From Halochromatium glycolicum (GTDB lineage Bacteria > Pseudomonadota > Gammaproteobacteria > Chromatiales > Chromatiaceae): 38,905 nucleotides of DNA. The DNA lies in assembly GCF_016584085.1 (NCBI RefSeq), contig NZ_NRSJ01000059.1, positions 1 to 38,905 of the forward strand, written 5' to 3'. Both the position numbers and the translations under genes were made by a program. Of this stretch, positions 16,769 through 24,638 are shown piece by piece. The notes under the pieces were generated by a model that saw nothing but the letters and a program-made list of their open reading frames with translations, was not told the origin of the DNA and ran no database searches. Numbering within the stretch: position 1 is the first letter of the stretch; every line of letters starts with the position of its first letter.

Positions 16769-17740
16769 ATGACGTCCCCTGACGCCTTCGATCCGACCTA
16801 CGGCTATGACCTTGCCAGACTCTTGGACGTCCTGCCACCACAGGCACCGGACGACTTCGCCGAGCTCTGGCAACGACGCTACCGAGAGGCACTCGAGGTT
16901 ACCCCGGCCCTGCAGCTGAGCCCCTCGAGCTATCAGCGCCCGGGCATGCGGGTTTGGGATATCCAGTATCGCTCAACGGAGGGCATCACCATCGGCGGCT
17001 GGCTGCTCGAGCCTGAGCAGGGAGCGCCGGAGCACGCTTTTGTCGTCGGCCACGGCTACGGTGGCATCGAACAACCGGACTTCCCGCTACCCTGCGCCGA
17101 CGCCGCTTACCTGGTGCCCTGTTTCCGCGGCATCGGCCGCAGTCGCCGCCCGCCGATCTCCGACAACCCGACCTGGCATGTCCTGCACGACATCGACAAA
17201 CCGGACCGCTACATCATCGGTGGCTGTGCTCAGGACCTGTGGATCGGGGTGACCGCGCTGCTGACGCGCTTCCCCGATCTCGCTGGACGCATCAATTACA
17301 TGGGGATCAGCTTCGGCGGCGGCATTGGCGCCCTGGCGTTGCCTTGGGACCAGCGCATCGCCCGCGGGCACCTGAATGTGCCGACCTTTGGCCACCAACC
17401 ATTGCGTCTGCAACTGCCGACAACAGGCTCGGCCGCCTCGCAGCAGCGCTTCGCACAGACACATGGTCACCTTCTGGAAACCTTGGCGTACTACGATGCG
17501 GGCTCGGCTGCGAGGTTTATCCGTCAGCCGATGCATGTCGCGGCGGCGCTGTGCGATCCGTCCGTCGCGCCGCCGACCCAGTTTGCCATCTATAACGCGC
17601 TCGCAGGTCCCAAGCAGCTGTTCGTGTTGGCCATCGGTCATGCCGAGAATCCGGCGCGAATCGCTCAGGAGCACAACCTGCTCGACGCCTTGACGAGGTT
17701 TTTCTGCGGCGATGAATCGCGAGTACCACCGGTGGCATAG
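16769..17740 (+). CDS. Alpha/beta hydrolase, acetyl-xylan-esterase-like
   Basis: A 323-residue alpha/beta hydrolase related to carbohydrate esterase family 7 (acetyl xylan / cephalosporin-C deacetylase). The ATG follows a GAGGA ribosome site. Motifs in order: VVGHGYGG (92-99, oxyanion region), CFRGIGRS (118-125, in place of RGQ), the nucleophile elbow GISFGGG with Ser181, Asp263 in LCDPSVAPP, and His291 in IGHAEN. Spacing is right for a working Ser-Asp-His triad, but the elbow lacks the Gln of the CE7 GxSQGG signature, so the substrate may differ. No signal peptide is visible, so it is probably cytoplasmic. The last 29 bases overlap the next hydrolase gene, pointing to translational coupling. 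Confidence 0.8.
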   Translation: MTSPDAFDPTYGYDLARLLDVLPPQAPDDFAELWQRRYREALEVTPALQLSPSSYQRPGMRVWDIQYRSTEGITIGGWLLEPEQGAPEHAFVVGHGYGGIEQPDFPLPCADAAYLVPCFRGIGRSRRPPISDNPTWHVLHDIDKPDRYIIGGCAQDLWIGVTALLTRFPDLAGRINYMGISFGGGIGALALPWDQRIARGHLNVPTFGHQPLRLQLPTTGSAASQQRFAQTHGHLLETLAYYDAGSAARFIRQPMHVAAALCDPSVAPPTQFAIYNALAGPKQLFVLAIGHAENPARIAQEHNLLDALTRFFCGDESRVPPVA

Positions 17741-18437
17741 CCCCCATCTCGGCCGCGACATGGAGCTCTTGGTGTTCGGCCATGCCGGGGCCAAGGTGCT
17801 GGTCTTTCCGACCCGCGACGGGCGCTTTCACGAATACGAAGACCTGCGCATGACCGAGGCGCTCAGGCACAAGCTCGAGGCGGGTCAGCTGCAGCTCTAC
17901 TGCGTCGACAGTCTCGATTGGGAGAGCTTCTATTGTCATTGGGCACATCCGGAGGGCCGCATCCAACGGCATCAGGCCTTCGAGGAGTACATCCTCAACG
18001 AGGTGCTGCCGCTGATGGCAAGCAAGAACGGGTATCCTTGCACCATCGCGCATGGTCTGAGTTTTGGCGCCTTCCACGCGGCCAATATCGCCTTTCGCCA
18101 TCCGCATCTGTTCCAGAAGCTCAGCGCCTTCTCTGGGCGTTACGATCCCACGCTCAATGTCGAGAGCTTTCGCGATCTGCTCGACGGCTATCGCAGCGAG
18201 TTGATCTACTATCACTCGCCCGCGCAATACCTGCCGGGTCTCGATGGCTGGCGGCTCGAGGCCTTGCGGCGGATGGATATCGTGCTGGTCATCGGCCGCG
18301 AGGACCCGTTCCTCGACAACAATCGCTATCTCAGCCGGATCCTCTGGGAGAAGGGCGTCTGGCATGCGTTGCATGAGTGGGATGACCGTGCCCATAGCGG
18401 CTACTATTGGCGCCGTATGGCGCCGCTCTACCTGTGA
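17712..18437 (+). CDS. Putative esterase (alpha/beta hydrolase fold, esterase D-like)
   Basis: A 241-residue protein of the putative esterase family. It has YHRWHSPHLGRDMELLVFGH at the N-terminus, a VFPTRDGRFHEYEDL strand-loop, the nucleophile elbow HGLSFGAFHA with Ser117, Asp198 in IGREDPFLDN and His228 in DRAHSGYYW, so the triad looks intact. No signal peptide. It starts inside the previous hydrolase gene (29-base overlap) and converges with an HSL-type hydrolase on the other strand. Three different alpha/beta hydrolases in about 2.8 kb, next to a PhaC-like gene, suggest ester or polyester metabolism, but substrates are not evident from sequence. Confidence 0.85.
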   Translation: MNREYHRWHSPHLGRDMELLVFGHAGAKVLVFPTRDGRFHEYEDLRMTEALRHKLEAGQLQLYCVDSLDWESFYCHWAHPEGRIQRHQAFEEYILNEVLPLMASKNGYPCTIAHGLSFGAFHAANIAFRHPHLFQKLSAFSGRYDPTLNVESFRDLLDGYRSELIYYHSPAQYLPGLDGWRLEALRRMDIVLVIGREDPFLDNNRYLSRILWEKGVWHALHEWDDRAHSGYYWRRMAPLYL

Positions 18438-18489
18438 GCGGGCTCGATCAAGGGGTCGTTGCTGCGCTGATGGCCGGCCTGATCAGGGC

Positions 18490-18536
18490 CTCAACCCTGC
18501 TCAAACTGGCCCGTCCATACGGGCCTTAGGTTGAGG
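18490..18536. terminator. Bidirectional terminator candidate between convergent hydrolases
   Basis: GGCCCGT (18508-18514) pairs with ACGGGCC (18519-18525) over a CCAT loop. CCTCAACC (18490-18497) pairs with GGTTGAGG (18529-18536) as an outer stem. The structure overlaps the last codons of the minus-strand hydrolase. Only short T runs flank it, so it may act as a two-stem roadblock for both transcripts. Confidence 0.5.
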
Positions 18537-19541
18537 GTCCCGATCCGGAAGCACACTCGCCGGTGACGACTGGGTCTCGTTGGCCAAAGCCGTCTCGGTC
18601 AAGAAGCGCCCGATCTCCGCATAGACCTGCGCGCAGGCATCTGAGACGAGGTTCTCCAGGTTCAAGAAACCGTGCACCATGCCCGGAAAGTTGATCGCCT
18701 CGACGGGTATCCCTTGCTCGTTCAGCCGCTCAGCATAGACCTGGCCCTCATCGCGCAGCGGGCAGAATCCCGCGGTGATGACCAGCGTCGGCGGATAGTC
18801 TGCGGTCAGCTCCATGAACAACGGTGAAACAGCGCGGCGGTTTTCGGCATTCTGCAGGTAGGCGTCGAACATCCATTGAACGCGGTCGCGCTCGAGCAGA
18901 TAGCCCTCCGCGTTTTCAATCACCGACGGCTGCGACAGGCTGTAATCCAGGCTGGGGTAGATCAGCACCTGAGCCGCGAGCTTGAGTCCCGGCTCGAACT
19001 GAGAGAGGTGCGCCACGGTGGCACAGAGCGCACCGCCACCGCTGTCGCCGATCAATGACAGCCTTGGCTCATAGCGGAGGCCGAGACGGTCGAGCAACGG
19101 AAAGACCCGCTTGGCGCTCGCCAACGTGTCTTTGAGCTGTGCCGGATAGGGGCATTCAGGGGCCAGCCGATAGTCAATGGCAACGATGATGTGCGCAATA
19201 GCCAGCGCCAGCTTGCGCGCGATGGGGTCATAGAGACTCACGCTGCCGGAGACATGGCCGCCGCCATGGACGAACAGGGCCACCGGCAACGCCTCATCGG
19301 GCTGCGGATCGTAGACCCGGGCCGGGACCCGATAATCCGGGCCCGGGATGATCTCGTCGCAAATCCACTCGATCGGCGGAACCTCGGTGACGAAACGGCG
19401 GGTGATCAGATCCCAGGATTCACGTGTGTTGGTCACGGTGCGTCGATAGCCATGGGCACGGGCGGCCTGCTTGGCCGCCTGCAGCTCCTGCAGCCAGGCA
19501 CGCAGCGGCTCCGGCATCGCCGCCTCCGCCTTCATCGTCAT
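18501..19541 (-). CDS. Alpha/beta hydrolase, hormone-sensitive-lipase family, Asp replaced by Cys
   Basis: A 346-residue HSL-type carboxylesterase relative. The ATG at 19541 follows GGAG. It has VHGGGHVSGS (91-100, oxyanion HGGG), AIDYRLAPECPYPA, the elbow GDSGGG with Ser167 and His290 in GMVHGF. The catalytic acid, normally the first Asp of DPLRDEG, is Cys260 here (GFCPLRDEG); Asp264 is the nearest candidate substitute. The protein may therefore be weakly active, use another acid, or have lost esterase function. It is the last gene of the minus-strand run, starting 29 bases after the DUF3141 gene. No signal peptide. Confidence 0.85.
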   Translation of the reverse strand: MTMKAEAAMPEPLRAWLQELQAAKQAARAHGYRRTVTNTRESWDLITRRFVTEVPPIEWICDEIIPGPDYRVPARVYDPQPDEALPVALFVHGGGHVSGSVSLYDPIARKLALAIAHIIVAIDYRLAPECPYPAQLKDTLASAKRVFPLLDRLGLRYEPRLSLIGDSGGGALCATVAHLSQFEPGLKLAAQVLIYPSLDYSLSQPSVIENAEGYLLERDRVQWMFDAYLQNAENRRAVSPLFMELTADYPPTLVITAGFCPLRDEGQVYAERLNEQGIPVEAINFPGMVHGFLNLENLVSDACAQVYAEIGRFLTETALANETQSSPASVLPDRDPQPKARMDGPV

Positions 19542-19570
19542 CGCCCTGTCTCCGGCCGAGCCCGCACCGC

Positions 19571-21970
19571 TCAGGCGGCCTTGCGCGTTGCGGTTCCTGG
19601 ATCATCGCTGGTCAAGGGCGTGGCTTCGAGCGCCAGCGCAAGCCGGTTCATCATGTCCAGGGTCTCGCGACTCATCTCCTCGCGGGGGCCGGCGATCTGC
19701 TCACACAGGGCCAAGGCGCGCTCGCGATCCTCCGCGCTGGCGAGCTGTTTCGGCAGTGCCGCCATAGCCGCCTCGGGCTCGTAGCCAACGATCAGCGTCT
19801 CCTTGTGGATCATGCGGGTGCGGTGTTTGGGCTTCATGCTGGCGAAGGGCTCGGTGCTGAGCAACATCTGGTTGGAGCGCTCCAAGCGCGAGCGGCGGAC
19901 CTCCTTGCGCGAGTGCGCCAGGAAGATCAGCATCCGCACCACGCCGTCGGCGAAGCCGCCCAGATCGATCCGGTCCAGTGCATCCTGGACCTGGGTCAGG
20001 GTGCGCAGGTCTTCGCGCGGCTCGGATTGGGCCACGGTGGTGCCAAGGCGATCGCCGAGGGCCTGCACCGGTGGTGCCGCCCAGAGCAGGTGGAAATTCC
20101 ACTCGATCATCGCGTTCTGCAGATCGCGCACGCCGTCCCACATCTGGGTGACCAGATGGGCGTTGAAACGCTCCCACTGTCGGAACGGATTGTCGTCCGG
20201 CGTCGCCTGGCGGTGCTCGCGCACCTGCTCGGCGAGCGCCTTGACCGGCTGCATGGCCGGATTGCGGTCGCTCGCCAGCCAACGCTGAAGCCGCATCGGG
20301 TTGCTGTTGGCCATCAGCTCGGCCGATGCCTGGTTGGTCATGCCCTGCACGAGAGGCCGGAACGCCAGATCATAGACCTCAGCGCCTAACTCCGAGAAGC
20401 GGGCCACGGTCGCGAACGGCTTGTCCGAGTCGTCGCCGCCGCACTGCTCCATCATTGTCTCGATGGTCCGTTCGGCGAAGGCAACCTGGAAGGTCTTCTC
20501 GACGCCCTCACCGCGCTCCTCGGTGATGACCATCTCATAGAGCCCAGGTGACAGCGCCTCGATGGCCTTCAGCGTGGAGACGATCTCCCCGTGCTCCTTC
20601 TTCGCCACCGATGAGGAGACGAAGATGCCGAGATGGCCGACGCTCGGGTGCAGGGTGTAGAGGATTCGCTGGCCGCGGGCCTTGATCTCGTCGACACCGG
20701 TGTAGAGGTCGGCAACCCAGCCGAGGGCCTGTTGCGGCGGCGTGATGTTGTCGCCGTGCGAGGCGAAGATGATGATCGGCGAGTTCACCTCGCGCAGATC
20801 GACGTGGGTGCGCTCGCTAAGGCTGGCCTTGCCGCGACCGAGTCGGTTACCGACGAAGAGGTTCTCGACGATCCAGGCGATCTCCTCCGGCGTCATGTAG
20901 TAGAAGCTGCCCCACCAGCGCTCGAAGCCGACGAAGCGCGGGACCTCGGTGTCGATACGGTCCCAGAGGTTGTAGTACTTCTCCCACCAGGTGTTGCTGG
21001 GGCTCAGGCGCTCGAAGTTCGAGACCAGATGGGAGCCGTCGAACTGCCCATTGCCGAGATCCGAGAGCATGCGCACCGAGGTGGCGCCGCCGACCAGGCC
21101 GCCGAGGTAGCGCATCGGATTCTTGCCCTTCTGCCCAGCCCAATAGGACAGCGGCGCGCCGTTGGCGACCACCGGCCCGGTGATGTCGGGGTTGGTGGCG
21201 GCGAGCAGCATCGAGGCCCAACCGCCCTGGCAGTTGCCGATGATGACGGGCTTGGGCGAGGCGGGATGCAGCCGGCGCACCTCGCGCACGAAGTCGGCCT
21301 CAGCGGCGGTGACGTCCGCGAGCGTCTGCCCCGGCATCGGCAGGCGAGTGAAGGTGACGAAGTAGGTCGGATGGCCACCATGGATCGCCGCACCGACCTC
21401 ACTTTCGTGCTTAAAGCCGCCGATGCCAGAACCGTGACCGGCGCGCGGGTCGATGATGATGTAGGGTCGGCCATCCTCACGCACGGTCACGCCCTCGGGC
21501 GGGATGATGCGCACCAGCGAGTAGTTGACCGGCCGCGGCAGCTGGGTGCCATCGACGACGACCTCGTGCTCCCAGCTCAGCACGGTCTTGTTGCTGCCCT
21601 CCTCGTGCTCGACGAAGTGGTTGCCGCGCTCGCGCATGGCGTCGGCGAAGAGCACCGCGCGCTGCGCACTGTCGGTCGCATACTCCCACCAGTGCTGCGC
21701 CAGCGTCGGGGTCATCAGGCTGTCGGCCACCGTCTGCCAAGCCTCGAGATTGGTCTTCGCAGTCTGCTGCGCGTTCTCCATCGCTTGCTTGCCGTGCGTC
21801 TGCAGGATGAACTGCAGATCACGGCCGTATTGGAGATACGCATCCTCTTGGCCTTGACCGCTGACAGGGCTGCTGCCGCCGGTAGAGCCGAGTGCGCTCC
21901 AGGCCTGGGTCCAATCGGTCAGCGCGTTGCGCATGTCCGCTTGCGGGAACAACTTGGTGACATCGAACAT
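19571..21970 (-). CDS. DUF3141 protein, PHA-synthase-like alpha/beta hydrolase
   Basis: A 799-residue DUF3141 protein. The ATG at 21970 follows a strong GGGGAGA site. The N-terminal 140 residues are helical. The core is an alpha/beta fold resembling class I PHA synthase: GNCQGGW with Cys247 in the lipase box, Asp407 in ASHGDNITPP and His446 in HPSVGHLGIF. The Cys-Asp spacing of 160 matches Cupriavidus PhaC (Cys319, Asp480), though the Asp-His spacing is longer (39 versus 28). A C-terminal helical region of about 330 residues has no PhaC counterpart. The family's reaction is not established; it often sits with acetate kinase and MaoC-phosphotransacetylase, as here. It may act on (R)-hydroxyacyl thioesters or polyester, which is inference. 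Confidence 0.88.
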   Translation of the reverse strand: MFDVTKLFPQADMRNALTDWTQAWSALGSTGGSSPVSGQGQEDAYLQYGRDLQFILQTHGKQAMENAQQTAKTNLEAWQTVADSLMTPTLAQHWWEYATDSAQRAVLFADAMRERGNHFVEHEEGSNKTVLSWEHEVVVDGTQLPRPVNYSLVRIIPPEGVTVREDGRPYIIIDPRAGHGSGIGGFKHESEVGAAIHGGHPTYFVTFTRLPMPGQTLADVTAAEADFVREVRRLHPASPKPVIIGNCQGGWASMLLAATNPDITGPVVANGAPLSYWAGQKGKNPMRYLGGLVGGATSVRMLSDLGNGQFDGSHLVSNFERLSPSNTWWEKYYNLWDRIDTEVPRFVGFERWWGSFYYMTPEEIAWIVENLFVGNRLGRGKASLSERTHVDLREVNSPIIIFASHGDNITPPQQALGWVADLYTGVDEIKARGQRILYTLHPSVGHLGIFVSSSVAKKEHGEIVSTLKAIEALSPGLYEMVITEERGEGVEKTFQVAFAERTIETMMEQCGGDDSDKPFATVARFSELGAEVYDLAFRPLVQGMTNQASAELMANSNPMRLQRWLASDRNPAMQPVKALAEQVREHRQATPDDNPFRQWERFNAHLVTQMWDGVRDLQNAMIEWNFHLLWAAPPVQALGDRLGTTVAQSEPREDLRTLTQVQDALDRIDLGGFADGVVRMLIFLAHSRKEVRRSRLERSNQMLLSTEPFASMKPKHRTRMIHKETLIVGYEPEAAMAALPKQLASAEDRERALALCEQIAGPREEMSRETLDMMNRLALALEATPLTSDDPGTATRKAA

Positions 21971-22108
21971 CTGACTCTCCCCTTCCCGATGATTCGCGGG
22001 AAGCTTGTGGTGGGCTGGCTGATGGCATCAGGCGCCTGTGCCGAGCGGTCTTGATGGCCGGGTGGTCTTGGCGATGGGTGCGTTCAGCGCGAGGACGAGG
22101 CCGCACCC

Positions 22109-23320
22109 TTAGGCGTTGCTGACGATGCGCAGCGTGTGCCGGGCGATCATCCGCTCCTCATCGGTCGGGATGACCCAGACCGATGGCCGATGCTCCGCTG
22201 GGCTGATGCAGCGCTCTCTCGCGGCATTGGCGTCCGGGTCGATCTCGATGCCGAGCCAGGCGGCATCGGCGCAGACGCGCGCGCGAATCCGGGCGTCGTT
22301 CTCGCCCACACCGGCGGTAAACACCAGCGCATCCAGGCCGCCGATGGCGGCGCAAAGTGAGCCCAAGGTCTGGCCGACGCGGTAGACGAAGTAGTCGATG
22401 GCCTCTGCGGCGCCTGGTTCATCGCTTTGATGCAGCTCGCGCAGGTCATTGCTGACCCCGGAGAGACCCAGCAGGCCGGACTGCTTGTAGAGGAGCTTCT
22501 CCAGGGTCTCGACGCCGAGCCCGTCTTCGCGCATCAGGAACAAGAGCACGCCCGGGTCCAACAGCCCGGGGCGGGTGCCCATGGGGACGCCATCGAGCGC
22601 CGAGAAGCCCATGGTGGTCTCGACGCTGCGGCCTTCACGGATCGCAGTCATGCTGCAGCCGCTGCCGAGATGGGCCACGACCACCCGGCCGTCGGCCACC
22701 TCGGGCGCGAGATCGCGCAGCTTCTCGACGATGTACTCGTAAGACAGGCCATGGAAGCCATAACGCTTGACGCCTCGATCCAGCAGCGCCCGCGGCAGAC
22801 CGAACTGCTCAGTGACCTTTGGTCGGCCGCAATGGAAGCTGGTATCGAAACAGGCCACCTGCGGCAGGTTCGGATGCTCCACGGCAACGGCACGGATCGC
22901 GGCCAGATTGTTCGGCTGATGCAGCGGCACCAACGGGATCAGACCGGCCAGCACCTGAATGATCTCCGGCGTGATCCGCACCGGCGTCGCATAGGCCTCG
23001 CCGCCGTGGGCGACCCGATGGCCGACGGCGATGATCTGCGCGCCGTCGGCAACGTTGGAGAGCCAGCTCCAGATCTGCTCAAAGGCCCGCGCATGGCCGC
23101 TCCCAGCACCATCGGCGACCGGCTCCCACCAGCTCTCCGAGAGTAGCTGGCCCTCGACGCCCTTGGCGATGAAGTGCGGCCGAACGCCGATGCCCTCGAC
23201 CTGACCCTTGGCGCGCAGGACTGGCTCGGTCTCGCCGGTTCGCGCGGCGTAGACCGCGAACTTGATGCTGGACGATCCCGCGTTCAGGGTCAGGATCAGC
23301 TCATCGGATAAAGCGTTCAT
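22109..23320 (-). CDS. ackA: Acetate kinase (acetate/propionate kinase family)
   Basis: A 403-residue acetate kinase that interconverts acyl phosphate plus ADP with acid plus ATP. The ATG at 23320 follows GGGGAT. Family motifs: LNAGSSSIKFAVY (12-24), AVGHRVAHGGE, CFDTSFH, KRYGFHGLSYEYI, AHLGSGCSM, SALDGVPMGTRPG, DPGVL and FTAGVGENDA. The phosphate-loop Asn of the usual LGNG is Ser (LGSG), a variant I note without claiming an effect. It begins 12 bases after the MaoC-phosphotransacetylase stop, so the pair is co-transcribed; together they link acyl-CoA, acyl phosphate and ATP. DUF3141 follows after 138 bases. Acetyl phosphate from the phosphoketolase earlier in the window is a possible substrate. 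Confidence 0.95.
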   Translation of the reverse strand: MNALSDELILTLNAGSSSIKFAVYAARTGETEPVLRAKGQVEGIGVRPHFIAKGVEGQLLSESWWEPVADGAGSGHARAFEQIWSWLSNVADGAQIIAVGHRVAHGGEAYATPVRITPEIIQVLAGLIPLVPLHQPNNLAAIRAVAVEHPNLPQVACFDTSFHCGRPKVTEQFGLPRALLDRGVKRYGFHGLSYEYIVEKLRDLAPEVADGRVVVAHLGSGCSMTAIREGRSVETTMGFSALDGVPMGTRPGLLDPGVLLFLMREDGLGVETLEKLLYKQSGLLGLSGVSNDLRELHQSDEPGAAEAIDYFVYRVGQTLGSLCAAIGGLDALVFTAGVGENDARIRARVCADAAWLGIEIDPDANAARERCISPAEHRPSVWVIPTDEERMIARHTLRIVSNA

Positions 23321-23332
23321 GGCCGATCCCCG

Positions 23333-24548
23333 TCAGTGCGCGGGCTTGTCGAGCAGGCCCTGCCGCACCGCATGGGCATGCAGCACCGCGGTCGCGGCCG
23401 AGGCGCGCCGGGTGCGCACGCTGTCAGCGCGCGAGGTGAGGATGATCGGCACCCGGGCGCCGAGCACGATGCCGGCGGCCTCGGCGTTGGCGAGGAAGAT
23501 CAACTGCTTGGCCAAGATGTTCCCGGCCTCCAGATCCGGCGCGATGAGGACGTCGGCAACCCCGGCCACCTCGGAATCGATCTTCTTGATCCGTGCCGCC
23601 TCCAGGTTGATCGCGTTGTCCATCGCCAGCGGGCCATCCAGCACGCCGCCCTGGATCTGACCACGATCCGCCATCTTGCACAGTGCCGCGGCATCCAGCG
23701 TCGACTGGATCTTCGGGCGAATCGTCTCGACCGCCGATAGGATCGCCACCTTGGGCCGCTCGACACCCACGGTGCGCGCCAGATCGATGGCGTTCTGGCA
23801 GATATCGGCCTTGGCGTCGAGGTCCGGCGCGATATTCACCGCCGCATCAGAGATCAGCAGCAGCTTCGGGTAGCTCGGGACGTCCATGACGAAGATATGG
23901 CTGATCCGCCGCGCGGTGCGAATCCCGGTTGCCTTGTTCAGGACCGCGCTCAGTACCTCGTCGGTGTGCAGGCTGCCCTTCATCAGGACCTCGGCGGTGC
24001 CTTCGCGGATCAGCTCCACGGCGCGGGCGGCCGCGGCGTGGCTGTGCTCGACGTCGAGGATCTTGGCGCCGCCGAGGTCGATCCCATGCTCCTCGGCGAC
24101 CGCGCGGATGCGCTGCTCAGGGCCAACCAGGATCGGTGTGATGAAGCTCGCCTCGGCAGCCTCCATGGCGCCCTGCAGCGAGACTTGGTCCACCGGGTGG
24201 ACGATGGCGGTCGGGATCGGCTCGAGCGCCCGGACCTTGTCGAACAGGACGCTGAAGCTGTCGTGATGACGGACCGAGACATCGGCCAGGTCCGCGACCT
24301 CGATGCGCTGCTTTTCCGTGGGCGCGCTCACGACGGCGCGACCGGTCATCACCAAGTCGCCGTCTTGATTGGAGACCCGACACTCGAAGGCGACGCGGTC
24401 CTCAGGCAGCTTCTCAAGCACCCGGACCCAGGCGGTCAGGCTGTCACCGAGCCGGACTTGGCGATGGAACTCGGCGTCCTGGCTGCGATACACCGTCCCC
24501 GGCCCCGGGAGCACATTGGCGAGCAGGCTCGAGACCAGGCCAGTGGCC
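23333..24548 (-). CDS. Bifunctional enoyl-CoA hydratase (MaoC) / phosphate acetyltransferase, 3' exon
   Basis: The larger part of a gene split by a group II intron. It supplies the last base of the Trp64 codon and 404 more residues (ATGLVSSLLANVLPGPGTVY onward). It holds the end of the MaoC hot-dog domain and a complete phosphotransacetylase/butyryltransferase domain (HPVDQVSLQGAMEAAEASFI; EVLMKGSLHTDE; VPSYPKLLLISDAAVNIAPD; AIDLARTVGVERPKVAILSA; ILTSRADSVRTR). The MaoC part would hydrate enoyl-CoA to hydroxyacyl-CoA; the second domain exchanges CoA and phosphate. Unspliced, this part can be read from a GTG at 24571 inside the intron, giving 412 residues without the hydratase N-terminus. Acetate kinase follows after 12 bases. 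Confidence 0.88.
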
Positions 24549-24589
24549 ACCGGGTCACCGCGGGTGCTCACGCCCCCGCGGTTCCCACA
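24549..24589 (-). other. Group II intron domain VI candidate
   Basis: Directly after domain V, ACCGCGGG and CCCGCGGT form a long stem capped by GTGA and closed by GGG/CCC, with an unpaired GA on the 3' side that could supply the branch-point adenosine. The same stem contains the GTG at 24571 from which the downstream frame can be read. Confidence 0.55.
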
Positions 24590-24622
24590 GATCCGGACGT
24601 GCGGGACTACCGCATCCGGCTC
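24590..24622 (-). ncRNA. Group II intron domain V (catalytic hairpin)
   Basis: Minus-strand GAGCCGGATGCGG, TAGT and a complementary CCGCACGTCCGGATC arm form the compact hairpin with terminal tetraloop and internal bulge typical of domain V, located between the maturase stop (24639) and the intron's 3' end. This is the catalytic centre of the ribozyme. Confidence 0.85.
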
Positions 24623-24638
24623 CTCGGTTGAACAGTCG

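Noticed and set aside
20633..22054. Plus-strand frame of 473 codons
   Set aside because: It lies fully antisense to the DUF3141 gene, whose motifs are clear.
22800..23320. Acetate kinase LGSG variant as evidence of inactivity
   Set aside because: All other kinase motifs are intact, and Ser in place of Asn at this loop is not enough to call the enzyme dead.
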